A stretch of DNA of 42,830 nucleotides from the NCBI GenBank assembly GCA_023450615.1, contig JAEXGT010000081.1:1-42830 (forward strand). The letters are read 5' to 3'. The notes beneath the pieces are model-generated. The model was given only the letters and a program-made list of their open reading frames with translations, was not told the origin of the DNA and searched no databases. Numbering within the stretch: position 1 is the stretch's first letter; each line of letters starts with the position of its first letter. Positions 23,834 through 31,857 of this stretch are shown in pieces. The position numbers were made by a program, and so were the translations under genes. This DNA is from Pseudomonadota bacterium. GTDB lineage: Bacteria > Pseudomonadota > Alphaproteobacteria > Rhizobiales > Beijerinckiaceae.

Positions 23834-23864
23834 AAAGGCCGGGGCGAACCCGGCCTTTCCTTTT
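23834..23864. terminator. terminator between HPF and clpB
   Basis: AAAGGCCGGG (23834-23843) and CCCGGCCTTT (23849-23858) with loop GCGAA, followed by CCTTTT on the plus strand. It ends the HPF gene; the convergent clpB stop is at 23882. Confidence 0.88.
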
Positions 23865-23881
23865 GCCGTCATCGACAGCGA

Positions 23882-26506
23882 TTAGTTCAACCGCACACCT
23901 TCCGGCGGGCGCTCCGTGGCCTTGGCCACCACGGCGTCGCCGATGGTCAGGCCCATGGGGCCCGCGTGAACAGGCACGGTTTCTCCGTCCTTGATCTCAC
24001 CCGCGAGAATGGCTTCGGCGAGCGGGTCCTGCACGTTCTTCTGGATCACGCGCTTCAGCGGGCGCGCGCCATAAGCCGGATCGTAGCCCTTCTCGGCAAG
24101 CCACTCGCGGGCGTCGTCGTCGAGCTGCAGCGTGATCTTGCGATCGGTCAGCAGGTTCTGCAGACGGGCGAGCTGGATGTCGACGATGGCTCCCATCTCC
24201 GAGCGCTTCAGCCGGTGGAACAGAATGATCTCGTCCACGCGGTTGAGGAATTCGGGCCGGAAGTGCGAGCGCACCACGCCCATGACTTCTTCGCGCACCG
24301 CATCGCTATCCTGACCTTCGGGCTGGTTCACCAGATACTCGGCGCCCAGGTTCGACGTCATGATGATGAGCGTGTTGCGGAAGTCCACGGTGCGGCCCTG
24401 GCCGTCCGTGAGGCGTCCGTCATCGAGCACCTGCAAGAGGACGTTGAACACGTCCGGATGCGCTTTCTCGATCTCGTCGAACAGCACCACCTGATAAGGC
24501 CTGCGGCGGACGGCTTCGGTGAGAGCGCCGCCCTCCTCATAACCCACATAGCCGGGAGGCGCGCCGATGAGGCGGGCGACCGAATGCTTCTCCATGTATT
24601 CCGACATGTCGATGCGCACGAGCGCCGTCTCGTCGTCGAACAGGAACGCGGCGAGAGCCTTGGTGAGCTCCGTCTTGCCGACGCCTGTGGGGCCGAGGAA
24701 CATGAACGAGCCGATAGGCCGGTTCGGATCCTGCAGGCCTGCGCGCGCACGGCGCACGGCGGTGGAGACAGCCTCGACAGCTTCGCGCTGACCGACGACG
24801 CGCTTCGCAAGCTGCTGCTCCATGTGCAGAAGCTTCTCGCGCTCGCCTTCCAGCATCTTGTCGACGGGCACGCCTGTCCAGCGCGAGACGACCTGCGCCA
24901 CGTGGTCGGGCGTCACCGCCTCTTCCATCAGGCCGCCGCCATCGGCTTTCTCCTCCACATCGGCAAGCTGCTTCTCAAGGCCCGGGATGACGCCGTAGGA
25001 GAGTTCGCCTGCCTTCGCCCAATCGCCGTTGCGCTGCGCGGAAGCGAGCTGATTGCGGGCCTCTTCGAGCTTCTTCTTCAAATCGGCGGCAGCGCCGAGT
25101 TTGTCCTTCTCCGCCTTCCAGCGCGAGGTGATGGCAGCCGATTGCTCCTCCAGGTCCGCAAGCTCCTTCGTCAGGCGCTCGAGGCGATCCTTGGAAGCGG
25201 CATCCGTTTCCTTTTTCAGAGCCTCCTGCTCGATCTTGAGACGCACGATCTCGCGGTCGATATTATCGAGCTCTTCCGGCTTCGAATCGACCTGCATGCG
25301 TAGCCGCGAGGAGGCCTCGTCGACGAGGTCGATGGCCTTGTCCGGCAGGAAGCGGTCGGTGATGTAGCGGTTCGAGAGCGTGGCTGCGGCAACGAGCGCC
25401 GAGTCGGTGATGCGCACGCCGTGATGCTGCTCGTACTTCTCCTTCAGGCCGCGCAGAATCGACACCGTGTCCTCCACGGTGGGCTCGCTCACGAAGACCG
25501 GCTGGAAACGGCGGGCGAGTGCCGCGTCTTTCTCCACATGCTTGCGGTACTCGTCGAGTGTGGTCGCGCCAACGCAGTGCAGCTCGCCGCGCGCGAGCGC
25601 GGGCTTCAGCAGGTTCGAGGCATCCATCGCGCCATCGGCTTTGCCGGCGCCGACCAGGGTGTGCATCTCGTCGATGAAGAGAATGATGCCGCCCTCGGCC
25701 GCCGTTACTTCATTGAGCACGGCCTTCAGGCGCTCCTCGAATTCGCCGCGATATTTCGCGCCCGCGATCAGCGCGCCCATGTCGAGGGCAAGCAGCTGCT
25801 TGTCCCGCAGGGATTCGGGTACGTCGCCGTTGACGATGCGCAGCGCAAGGCCTTCCACGATGGCGGTCTTGCCGACGCCGGGCTCGCCGATCAGCACCGG
25901 GTTGTTCTTGGTGCGGCGCGACAGAACCTTGATCGTGCGGCGGATTTCCTCGTCACGGCCGATCACTGGATCTAGCTTGCCCTCGCGGGCCGCTTCGGTG
26001 AGGTCGCGAGCGTATTTCTTGAGCGCATCATAGGCGTTTTCCGCCGTCGCGTTGTCGGCGGTGCGGCCCTTGCGCAGGGCGTTGATGGCATTGTTCAACC
26101 CTTGAGCCGTCACGCCGGCCTGAGCCAGGATCTTGCCAGCCTCCGAGTCCTTCTCGACGGCAAGCGCCAGCAGCATCCGCTCGACGGTGACATAAGAATC
26201 GCCTGCCTTCTCGGCGGCTTTTTCTGCGGTGTCGAAGAAGCGCATTAGGTCGCGCGTCGCCTGGGGCTGCGCGGCGGAGCCGGAGACTTTCGGCTGCTTG
26301 GCGAGCCATTGCTCGACGGCTGCATGGGCATCGCGCGAGCGTCCGCCCGCCCGGTCGATGAGACCGGCGCAGAGGCCTTCCGGATCGTCGAGCAGAACCT
26401 TCAGCACATGGCCGGGGGAGAGCTGCGGGTGTCCCTCACGCATGGCGAGGTTTTGGGCAGCCTGAACGAAACCCCGGGCGCGCTCGGTGTACTTTTCAAA
26501 ATTCAT
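23882..26506 (-). CDS. clpB: ATP-dependent disaggregase ClpB
   Basis: Hsp104-type chaperone that, with DnaK, pulls proteins out of aggregates. 874 aa, close to the usual 860. An N-terminal Clp_N domain starts MNFEKYTERARGFVQAAQ. The first AAA+ ring has GEPGVGKT (about 204-211) and LFIDEMHTL. A coiled-coil M-domain runs about 400-530 (LKIEQEALKKETDAA, then ELADLEEQSAAI). The second AAA+ ring has GPTGVGKTEL (about 605) and VVLFDEIEKAH, and a C-terminal D2-small domain follows. Start 26506 has AAGGGA upstream; the open extension to 26677 crosses the promoter and is rejected. A sigma32-like promoter lies at 26600-26628. Confidence 0.97.
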   Translation of the reverse strand: MNFEKYTERARGFVQAAQNLAMREGHPQLSPGHVLKVLLDDPEGLCAGLIDRAGGRSRDAHAAVEQWLAKQPKVSGSAAQPQATRDLMRFFDTAEKAAEKAGDSYVTVERMLLALAVEKDSEAGKILAQAGVTAQGLNNAINALRKGRTADNATAENAYDALKKYARDLTEAAREGKLDPVIGRDEEIRRTIKVLSRRTKNNPVLIGEPGVGKTAIVEGLALRIVNGDVPESLRDKQLLALDMGALIAGAKYRGEFEERLKAVLNEVTAAEGGIILFIDEMHTLVGAGKADGAMDASNLLKPALARGELHCVGATTLDEYRKHVEKDAALARRFQPVFVSEPTVEDTVSILRGLKEKYEQHHGVRITDSALVAAATLSNRYITDRFLPDKAIDLVDEASSRLRMQVDSKPEELDNIDREIVRLKIEQEALKKETDAASKDRLERLTKELADLEEQSAAITSRWKAEKDKLGAAADLKKKLEEARNQLASAQRNGDWAKAGELSYGVIPGLEKQLADVEEKADGGGLMEEAVTPDHVAQVVSRWTGVPVDKMLEGEREKLLHMEQQLAKRVVGQREAVEAVSTAVRRARAGLQDPNRPIGSFMFLGPTGVGKTELTKALAAFLFDDETALVRIDMSEYMEKHSVARLIGAPPGYVGYEEGGALTEAVRRRPYQVVLFDEIEKAHPDVFNVLLQVLDDGRLTDGQGRTVDFRNTLIIMTSNLGAEYLVNQPEGQDSDAVREEVMGVVRSHFRPEFLNRVDEIILFHRLKRSEMGAIVDIQLARLQNLLTDRKITLQLDDDAREWLAEKGYDPAYGARPLKRVIQKNVQDPLAEAILAGEIKDGETVPVHAGPMGLTIGDAVVAKATERPPEGVRLN

Positions 26507-26599
26507 GTGGTCATCCCTTCTTAGGCTATCCTGCCCTCTTCGAGGCACAGGCCAACCCGGTGATGTCGGACCTTCATCAGGAAGCATCCGCTGGCTTGA

Positions 26600-26628
26600 A
26601 AATGGTGACGTCGCGGCGGAACAACAAG
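26600..26628 (-). promoter_or_regulatory. sigma32-like heat-shock promoter for clpB
   Basis: On the minus strand: CTTGTTG (26628-26622), 14 bases, CACCATTT (26607-26600). The heat-shock consensus is CTTGAAA, N13-14, CCCCATNT, so the key CTTG and five of the CCCCAT positions match. The leader would be about 85-90 bases. Confidence 0.55.
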
Positions 26629-26642
26629 AGGGAATTCCGAGG

Positions 26643-26667
26643 GGAACCCCCATCATGTCCTCGCATT
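26643..26667 (+). promoter_or_regulatory. EcfG-like promoter for the small acidic protein gene
   Basis: GGAAC (26643-26647), 16 bases, CATT (26664-26667). One mismatch to GGAAC-N16-CGTT. The start near 26675 leaves about 33 bases, including AAGGAGG, before ATG 26708. Confidence 0.5.
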
Positions 26668-26707
26668 GACCCTGCACGTGATTGCAACGGATTTGAAGGA
26701 GGCTTCC

Positions 26708-27031
26708 ATGACGCGCGACCCGCGCTCAGATGCCGAGAAAGCCCGGGCCGACCTGGCCCGCAATGCCGAGCTTGGACTGGCCGTTCCGGAAAGCCCGGCG
26801 GAGGAGCAGCCCTCCGTCACGCCCCGGACCTTCGGTGATACCAGCGAGAGCGGACGCGTGCTGCAGAATGGGGAGGGCGCGAAGTCCACCGAGGACGGCG
26901 AGGATATCGGCGATTCCACCGGCACCATGAAGACCTCTCGCGACATTCCGGAGAACCGCCAGAATGTCGAGACCCCGCCCACCCATCGCAGCAACCGCAG
27001 TGACGGCGTGCTTTCGCGCGCAAAGGAGTAA
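26708..27031 (+). CDS. small predicted disordered acidic protein
   Basis: 107 aa, hydrophilic, no signal peptide. It begins with a helix MTRDPRSDAEKARADLARNAELG and continues with Glu/Pro/Ser/Thr-rich sequence, ending SNRSDGVLSRAKE. No family recognised. AAGGAGG lies 5 bases before ATG 26708; an in-frame ATG at 26666 overlaps the promoter match. Only 6 bases separate it from the next small gene, so the two form an operon, divergent from clpB and followed by a strong terminator at 27331. Confidence 0.7.
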   Translation: MTRDPRSDAEKARADLARNAELGLAVPESPAEEQPSVTPRTFGDTSESGRVLQNGEGAKSTEDGEDIGDSTGTMKTSRDIPENRQNVETPPTHRSNRSDGVLSRAKE

Positions 27032-27037
27032 TTCACT

Positions 27038-27307
27038 ATGGCATTGTCTGATCTGTTGTCCCGCCTCAGTCCTAAGAAGCGTAAGGCCGAGAAGGCCCGC
27101 GAAGAGCTCAAGGCCAACGCCGAGAAGGCGCTTCGCATGAAGCAGGAGGCCGGGCCCACCGCCAACATTCCCGAGCATCAGACCTCTCATGAGGGCATGA
27201 AGCAGGATCCGCATATGGTGGAGTTCGATCGCTCAAGCGGCCGCGAGGCCGGCTTCACGCCGCAGCTGAAGCGCTCGAAGGTAGCCCGCTCGGGCGATGC
27301 TTCGTAA
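27038..27307 (+). CDS. small basic helical protein
   Basis: 89 aa. N-terminal half is a charged helix (SDLLSRLSPKKRKAEKAREELKANAEKALRMKQEAG). The second half is polar: HQTSHEGMKQDPHMVEFDRSSGREAGFTPQLKRSKVARSGDAS. Net basic, opposite in charge to its operon partner, so the two might bind each other (inference). No family recognised. GGAG sits 9 bases upstream. Confidence 0.68.
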   Translation: MALSDLLSRLSPKKRKAEKAREELKANAEKALRMKQEAGPTANIPEHQTSHEGMKQDPHMVEFDRSSGREAGFTPQLKRSKVARSGDAS

Positions 27308-27330
27308 AAGCCTGCTCTGTTGCCGAAAAG

Positions 27331-27360
27331 AAAGCCCCGCTGGATGAAAGCGGGGCTTTT
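27331..27360 (+). terminator. terminator after the two small genes
   Basis: AAAGCCCCGC (27331-27340) and GCGGGGCTTT (27350-27359), loop of 9, followed by a T-rich stretch (TTTTCTCTT). Confidence 0.88.
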
Positions 27361-27391
27361 CTCTTGATGGCTCATGGCGTACCGAAGCTGC

Positions 27392-28174
27392 ATGAGCATC
27401 CGCATTGCCTCCCTCCAGCGCTATCCCGTGAAGGGTCTCTCGCCCGAGACCCTGGAAACCGCCGCCCTCAGCAAGGGCGGATACTTTCCGGGCGATCGGC
27501 TCTTCGCCGTCGAGAACGGTCCTGCCGGTTTCGAGCCGTCGAACCCGCAGCATCAGCCCAAGATCAAATTTCTCATGCTCATGCGCAACGAGAGCCTGGC
27601 GCGGCTGAAGACCCGCTATCTCGACAGTATCACGACGCTCTTCATCGAGGAGGGCGGGCGCGAGGTGGCGCGGGGTGATCTCTCCACCGAGCAGGGACGC
27701 CTCGCCATTGAGGCCTTCTTCCGCCGCTACATGGCGAAGGAACTGCGCGGTGCGCCGAAGGTGCTCACCGCTCCCGACGGCTTCCGCTTCACCGATTCCC
27801 GGCGGGGCTATGTGTCGCTCATCAATCTCGCCAGCGTGCGGCAGCTTGAGAACGTGGTCGGCGCGCCGGTCGATCCTCTTCGGTTTCGCGGCAACGTGCA
27901 TATCGAAGGGTTGGATCCCTGGGCCGAGTTCGACCTCGTCGGGCAGGTGCTCACCACGTCGTCGGGCGTGCGGCTGAAGGTGACAAAGCGCATCGAGCGC
28001 TGCGCCGCCACCAATGTCGATCCTGCCACCGGCATCCGCGACCTGCAGATCCCAAAGAGCCTCATGCAGGCCTATGGCCATTTCGATTGCGGCATCTATG
28101 CCGAGGTGATGAGCGGCGGAAGCCTCTCGGTCGGGGACCATCTCGAAACGGAGCAGGCCACGCTGGCGCTGTAG
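27392..28174 (+). CDS. MOSC-domain protein
   Basis: 260 aa. An N-terminal beta-barrel (MSIRIASLQRYPVKGLSPETLE, then GDRLFAVENG) and a C-terminal MOSC domain. The latter has RFRGNVHIEGLDPWAEFDLVG and IERCAATNVDPATGIRD, which includes the conserved cysteine expected to ligate molybdenum. It resembles the bacterial YcbX / mARC group, which reduces N-hydroxylated compounds using the molybdenum cofactor. The start at 27392 gives the usual N-terminus; 27374 is also in frame. Confidence 0.85.
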   Translation: MSIRIASLQRYPVKGLSPETLETAALSKGGYFPGDRLFAVENGPAGFEPSNPQHQPKIKFLMLMRNESLARLKTRYLDSITTLFIEEGGREVARGDLSTEQGRLAIEAFFRRYMAKELRGAPKVLTAPDGFRFTDSRRGYVSLINLASVRQLENVVGAPVDPLRFRGNVHIEGLDPWAEFDLVGQVLTTSSGVRLKVTKRIERCAATNVDPATGIRDLQIPKSLMQAYGHFDCGIYAEVMSGGSLSVGDHLETEQATLAL

Positions 28175-28187
28175 GAGCGCAACAAAA

Positions 28188-28210
28188 AAGGGAGAGCCAA
28201 GCTCTCCCTT
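28188..28210. terminator. bidirectional terminator
   Basis: AAGGGAGAGC (28188-28197) and GCTCTCCCTT (28201-28210) form a perfect stem with loop CAA. A-run on the left, T-rich on the right. It lies between the convergent MOSC and DUF4167 genes. Confidence 0.85.
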
Positions 28211-28238
28211 CTTCATTCTTGTCTTCTGTTCCCGGCCG

Positions 28239-29150
28239 TTACTCGGCGGCGGGAGTTTCCACGTCCGGCGTGAAGCTGCCAGCCTCGTCGCCCGCGTTTT
28301 CGATGACGTCCCGGCGGGGACGGCGGGTGCGGCGGGGACGCTTCTCGGCAGGCTCACCACCGAAATCCAGGGTCGGAGCCACGGGCTGCTCCTCGACAGG
28401 AGCGGGGGCCGAGCGAACCGGGTTGGTCAGGAAGGCCGGCAGGGTGCCCGCCTCGGCAGTCTCCGCTTCCTCACGGGGGCGGCGGTCGCGCTGGAAGCGC
28501 TCGCGGCGCTCGGGCCGATCCTGACGTTCAGGCCGGTCCTGGCGCTCAGGCCGGTCTTGGCGGTCACTGCGCTCGAAACGGGCCGGGCGCTCACCCTCGC
28601 CGTTTCCGGCTTGATCATCGCGCTGGTAATCCTGACGGGGGCCACGGTCGCGCTGGAAACGCTCCCGGCGGTCGCCACGATCTCCGCGCTCGCCACGCTC
28701 CTGACGATCCCCACGGTCGAAGCGGGCGGGACGCTCGCCTTCACCGCGTGTCTCGTAGGGCTGCGGCTGGGAGCCGATATCGGAATCCTCGCCGTTGGCG
28801 CCCATGCGCTCGAAGCTCGGACGGTCCTGGGAGAAGCCCTCCTCGTCGCCCTCTTCGTCGAAGCGCTGCTGGTAGCCGTACTGCTCGCGCAGCTGCTCCT
28901 GGGCGGCGGCGATGATGCGGTAATAGTGCTCGGCGTGCTGGAAATAGTTCTCCGCAGCCACCGGATCGCCGCTGGCCTGCGCATCGCGGGCAAGCTGGCT
29001 GTATTTCTCGGCGATATGCTGAGCCGTGCCGCGGATCTTTACGTCCGGGCCGTTCGACTCATAGCTCTTGGTCAAGGGATTGGGACCCTTGTTGCCGCCA
29101 CCATTGTTGCGGTTACGACCGCGCATACGCCTGTTTTGTCCTGGTCTCAT
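28239..29150 (-). CDS. DUF4167 domain protein
   Basis: 303 aa, strongly hydrophilic. An RNA-binding-like Arg/Asn/Gly N-terminus (MRPGQNRRMRGRNRNNGGGNKGPNP) is followed by a conserved helical DUF4167 domain (residues about 30-95: LTKSYESNGPDVKIRGTAQHIAEKYSQLARDAQ, AENYFQHAEHYYRI). The tail is long, disordered and Arg/Asp/Glu-rich, with repeated RQDRPE units and RERFQRD blocks. DUF4167 is an alphaproteobacterial family placed near prmC and prfA in many genomes; its function is not established. The layout suggests RNA or ribosome contact (inference). ATG 29150 follows a weak AGAG. Confidence 0.85.
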   Translation of the reverse strand: MRPGQNRRMRGRNRNNGGGNKGPNPLTKSYESNGPDVKIRGTAQHIAEKYSQLARDAQASGDPVAAENYFQHAEHYYRIIAAAQEQLREQYGYQQRFDEEGDEEGFSQDRPSFERMGANGEDSDIGSQPQPYETRGEGERPARFDRGDRQERGERGDRGDRRERFQRDRGPRQDYQRDDQAGNGEGERPARFERSDRQDRPERQDRPERQDRPERRERFQRDRRPREEAETAEAGTLPAFLTNPVRSAPAPVEEQPVAPTLDFGGEPAEKRPRRTRRPRRDVIENAGDEAGSFTPDVETPAAE

Positions 29151-29507
29151 TTTTTGCTCTACGAGCCTCGCTGGTTCTTCAAACCCACGCGATATGCAGC
29201 CAATGTTCACCGAACGGGCTTTACGCCCACCGTTCGCGTGGCAAACCGCCTGTTGTATGGCCAAGACGCCCATCGGGTGTCCGGCTATCCTTCAGTATCG
29301 GGTTCAGATGATCGCGCTCGGCTGTTCAAAAGCCCCTGCCTGCGCGATGGATATCGTTTGGTCTTCCGGCATGTTCCCCTGGGAACTGCCGTTTTCTTGC
29401 GACCGAGGACGATCTCTAGGATCGAATCTAGCGGGTTCCTCCCGGTCCAACAAGCCATTTTTCAGTTTTTACCCCCGCCTGAGGCAAGAATGCCTCACCC
29501 TGCGCGG
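29151..29507. other. gap between prmC and DUF4167
   Basis: No gene supported. It should hold the DUF4167 promoter and leader. The clearest structure is an inverted repeat, CGAACGG (29211-29217) with CCGTTCG (29230-29236), 60-85 bases before the DUF4167 start; it could form a leader hairpin. Confidence 0.5.
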
Positions 29508-30362
29508 TTACGAACGCTTCATGGCGACGCATCGGGGGTTGCCCGATAGATCGTGCGCGATCCTGACCATTTCAAGGCCGTTGGCCGCCGCCAGACCCGT
29601 TAAATCGTCGGCCTGATCGTAGCCGATCTCCACCGCCAGGAGCCCGCCGGGCACCAGGAGGCGCTTGGCCTCGCCAAGAAGGATCCGATAGGGCTCCAGC
29701 CCATCCGGGCCGCCGTCGAGGGCAAGCAGCGGGTCGTGCTCCCGGACCTCCCGGTCGAGGGTTTCGATGACGGGGGAGGCGATATAGGGCGGGTTGGAGA
29801 CGATCAGGTCGAATCGGCCGGTCACCGCATCCGCCCAATGGGACAGGGCAAACAGGCTGCGCTCGCCGACTCCGTTCGCCCAGGCATTGCGGCGGGCGGT
29901 CCTCAGGGCGCCGAGCGACAGATCCACTCCCAGGCCCCTCGCCTGGGGCAGCTCATGAAGAAGAGCGACCAGGATGCAGCCCGATCCGGTGCCGAAATCC
30001 GCCATCAGGAGGGGAGCCTGCCGGTCGGGCAGCAAGTCGAGCACCGTCTCCACCACGGTCTCCGTATCCGGTCGCGGCACCAGGGTCGCGGGGGAGAGAG
30101 CGAAGGGGAGGCCCCAGAACTCCCGCTCGCCCACGATTCGCGCCACCGGCTCATGGGCGAGACGGCGGCGGGCGTAGCCTGCGAGGCGCATGGCCTCTTC
30201 AGTGGTCAGGGCGATCTCGGGGTTGGTGATGAGTTCCGTGGCTGGAACGTTCAGCGCGGAAAGAAGCAGAAGGCGGGCATCGAGCGCAGCCGTTTCGAAC
30301 CCTGCCTCGGTCAATGTCTGGCGCAGATTTTTGAGCGCCTGGGCGCGCGAGAGGGCGCTCAC
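29508..30362 (-). CDS. prmC: peptide chain release factor N5-glutamine methyltransferase
   Basis: Methylates the glutamine of the GGQ motif in RF1 and RF2, which speeds peptide release. 284 aa from a GTG at 30362. N-terminal helical domain (about 1-85), the VPRPDTETVVE linker, SAM-binding FGTGSGC at 123-129, and the substrate-glutamine motif NPPYI at 190-194. The GTG overlaps the fosX TGA (GTGA), so translation is probably coupled. Extension to 30617 is only an overlapping frame within fosX. Confidence 0.93.
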   Translation of the reverse strand: MSALSRAQALKNLRQTLTEAGFETAALDARLLLLSALNVPATELITNPEIALTTEEAMRLAGYARRRLAHEPVARIVGEREFWGLPFALSPATLVPRPDTETVVETVLDLLPDRQAPLLMADFGTGSGCILVALLHELPQARGLGVDLSLGALRTARRNAWANGVGERSLFALSHWADAVTGRFDLIVSNPPYIASPVIETLDREVREHDPLLALDGGPDGLEPYRILLGEAKRLLVPGGLLAVEIGYDQADDLTGLAAANGLEMVRIAHDLSGNPRCVAMKRS

Positions 30363-30772
30363 GCGACAGCACCACGCCGATACCGCTCCAGCCGCTCCTC
30401 CAGCGTGCCCGTATGCAGCTCGAACAGGTGGTTGTCGTAGTCGTAGAAATAGAGCGAGTGTCCTTCGCCTTCGACGCGTGGGCGCGACTTGCGCATCTCC
30501 AGCCCGAGCTTCTCGATTCGTACGCGATAATCGCCGATCTCGGCCGCCGGGATCTTGAAGGCGATGTGGTTGTAGGTGCGGGACGGCAGGCTCTCGCCTT
30601 CCATCACGGCAATCCATTGCCCGCCGACGATGAAGAACTTTTCGCGTGAGAGCGAGAAGGTTTGATCGCCCGAGGAGTAGATTTCTTTTCCGTCGAGAAC
30701 CTGTTCGACAATCACGCTCATGCGGTCGAGATCGCGGGTGATGAGCGTGATGTGGCTTAAGCCCTCGATCAT
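30359..30772 (-). CDS. fosX: FosX-type fosfomycin epoxide hydrolase
   Basis: Mn(II)-dependent enzyme that adds water to the epoxide of fosfomycin, inactivating it. 137 aa of the VOC/glyoxalase fold. Metal ligands fall exactly where the studied FosX proteins of Listeria and Mesorhizobium have them: H7 in SHITLI, H69 in YNHIAF, E118 in HLFELH. The catalytic base E44 of FosX is present in FSLSREKFF. Other identifying blocks are EIYSSGDQTFSL, RPRVEGEGHSLYFYDYDNH and GTLEERLERY. The gene overlaps prfA (ATGA) and prmC (GTGA) by 4 bases each, so it is translated as part of the release factor operon. The natural substrate may not be fosfomycin. Confidence 0.9.
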   Translation of the reverse strand: MIEGLSHITLITRDLDRMSVIVEQVLDGKEIYSSGDQTFSLSREKFFIVGGQWIAVMEGESLPSRTYNHIAFKIPAAEIGDYRVRIEKLGLEMRKSRPRVEGEGHSLYFYDYDNHLFELHTGTLEERLERYRRGAVA

Positions 30773-31857
30773 GCGGCCTGATCCTGGTCCGCGAGCTGGG
30801 CGGCCTGATGTTCGGTGATCAGCGCATCGACCAGTTCGTCGAGGGCGTTGCCGGCCATCACCTCTTCGAGCTTGTAGAGCGTGAGGTTGATCCGGTGATC
30901 GGTCACGCGGCCTTGCGGGAAATTGTAGGTGCGGATGCGCTCCGAGCGGTCGCCGGAACCCACTTGCGATTTGCGGTCGGCTGCGCGGGCCGCGTCCTTG
31001 GCCGTGCGCTCCGCGTCGTAGAGGCGCGAGCGCAGCAGCGCCATGGCGCGGGCGCGGTTCTTGTGCTGGGAGCGCTCGTCCTGCACGAACACCACGGTGC
31101 CCGTCGGGAGATGGGTGATGCGGATGGCGGATTCGGTCTTGTTCACGTGCTGGCCGCCCGCGCCCTGCGCACGCATGGTCTCGATCTTGAGGTCGGCCTC
31201 GTTGATGACGATATCGACGTCTTCCGCTTCCGGCAGCACGGCGACGGTGGCGGCGGAGGTGTGGATGCGGCCCTGCGTTTCCGTGTCGGGCACGCGCTGC
31301 ACACGATGCACGCCGCTCTCGAATTTCAGGCGCGCGAACACGCCGCGCCCCTTCACCTCGGCAACCACTTCCTTGTAGCCGCCTGCGGTGCCTTCGCTCT
31401 CGGAGACGATCTCGACCTTCCAGCCCTTGAGGTCCGCATAGCGCGTGTACATGCGCAGCAGGTCGCCCGCAAACAGGGCCGCCTCGTCGCCGCCGGTGCC
31501 GGCGCGGATTTCGAGGATCGCGCTCTTCTCGTCTGCCTCGTCCTTGGGCAGCAGCATGATGCGCAGGTCTTGCGCGGCCTTTTCCAGATCCTCGCGCGCC
31601 TGCGGGATCTCCTCCTCGGCGAGCTTGCGCATCTCGGAATCGGTCGAGGGATCGTCGATCAGCGTTTGCAGGCCTTCGAGGTTTTCCTCCATGGCGCGAT
31701 AGGCGCGGATCGCGCCCACGACACCGTCGAGCTCGGACAGCTCGCGCGACAGCGCGACGAAGGTTTCCGGATCGGGCCCGGCATTGAGCGTCGCCGTGAT
31801 GATGTCATGGCGGGCAAGAATAGCGTTCAGGCGGTCGGTGGGAGGCGCAATCGACAT
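30769..31857 (-). CDS. prfA: peptide chain release factor 1
   Basis: Recognises UAA and UAG and triggers peptide release. 362 aa. The stop-codon reading tripeptide is PDT (190-192) in RVPDTETQGRIHTS. The catalytic GGQ is at 234-236 in AQGAGGQHVNKTESAIRI. Domain 1 spans about 1-110 and the IRAGTGGDEAALFA block is typical. The start shares one base with the ptsP stop (TGATG) and the end overlaps fosX by 4 bases. The methylase that modifies its GGQ, PrmC, follows after fosX. Confidence 0.96.
   Translation of the reverse strand: MSIAPPTDRLNAILARHDIITATLNAGPDPETFVALSRELSELDGVVGAIRAYRAMEENLEGLQTLIDDPSTDSEMRKLAEEEIPQAREDLEKAAQDLRIMLLPKDEADEKSAILEIRAGTGGDEAALFAGDLLRMYTRYADLKGWKVEIVSESEGTAGGYKEVVAEVKGRGVFARLKFESGVHRVQRVPDTETQGRIHTSAATVAVLPEAEDVDIVINEADLKIETMRAQGAGGQHVNKTESAIRITHLPTGTVVFVQDERSQHKNRARAMALLRSRLYDAERTAKDAARAADRKSQVGSGDRSERIRTYNFPQGRVTDHRINLTLYKLEEVMAGNALDELVDALITEHQAAQLADQDQAA

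Noticed and set aside
23966..25303. Long plus-strand open frame opposite clpB
   Set aside because: Antisense shadow of a well-recognised ClpB; no ribosome site or family pattern.
28557..29549. 330-codon hydrophobic frame opposite DUF4167
   Set aside because: It looks membrane-like only because it is the complement of an Arg/Asp/Gln-rich repeat region; the minus strand has the conserved domain.
30359..30772. Glyoxalase I or dioxygenase annotation for the VOC protein
   Set aside because: The single-domain length, E44 and the EIYSSGDQTFSL and RPRVEGEG blocks point specifically to FosX.
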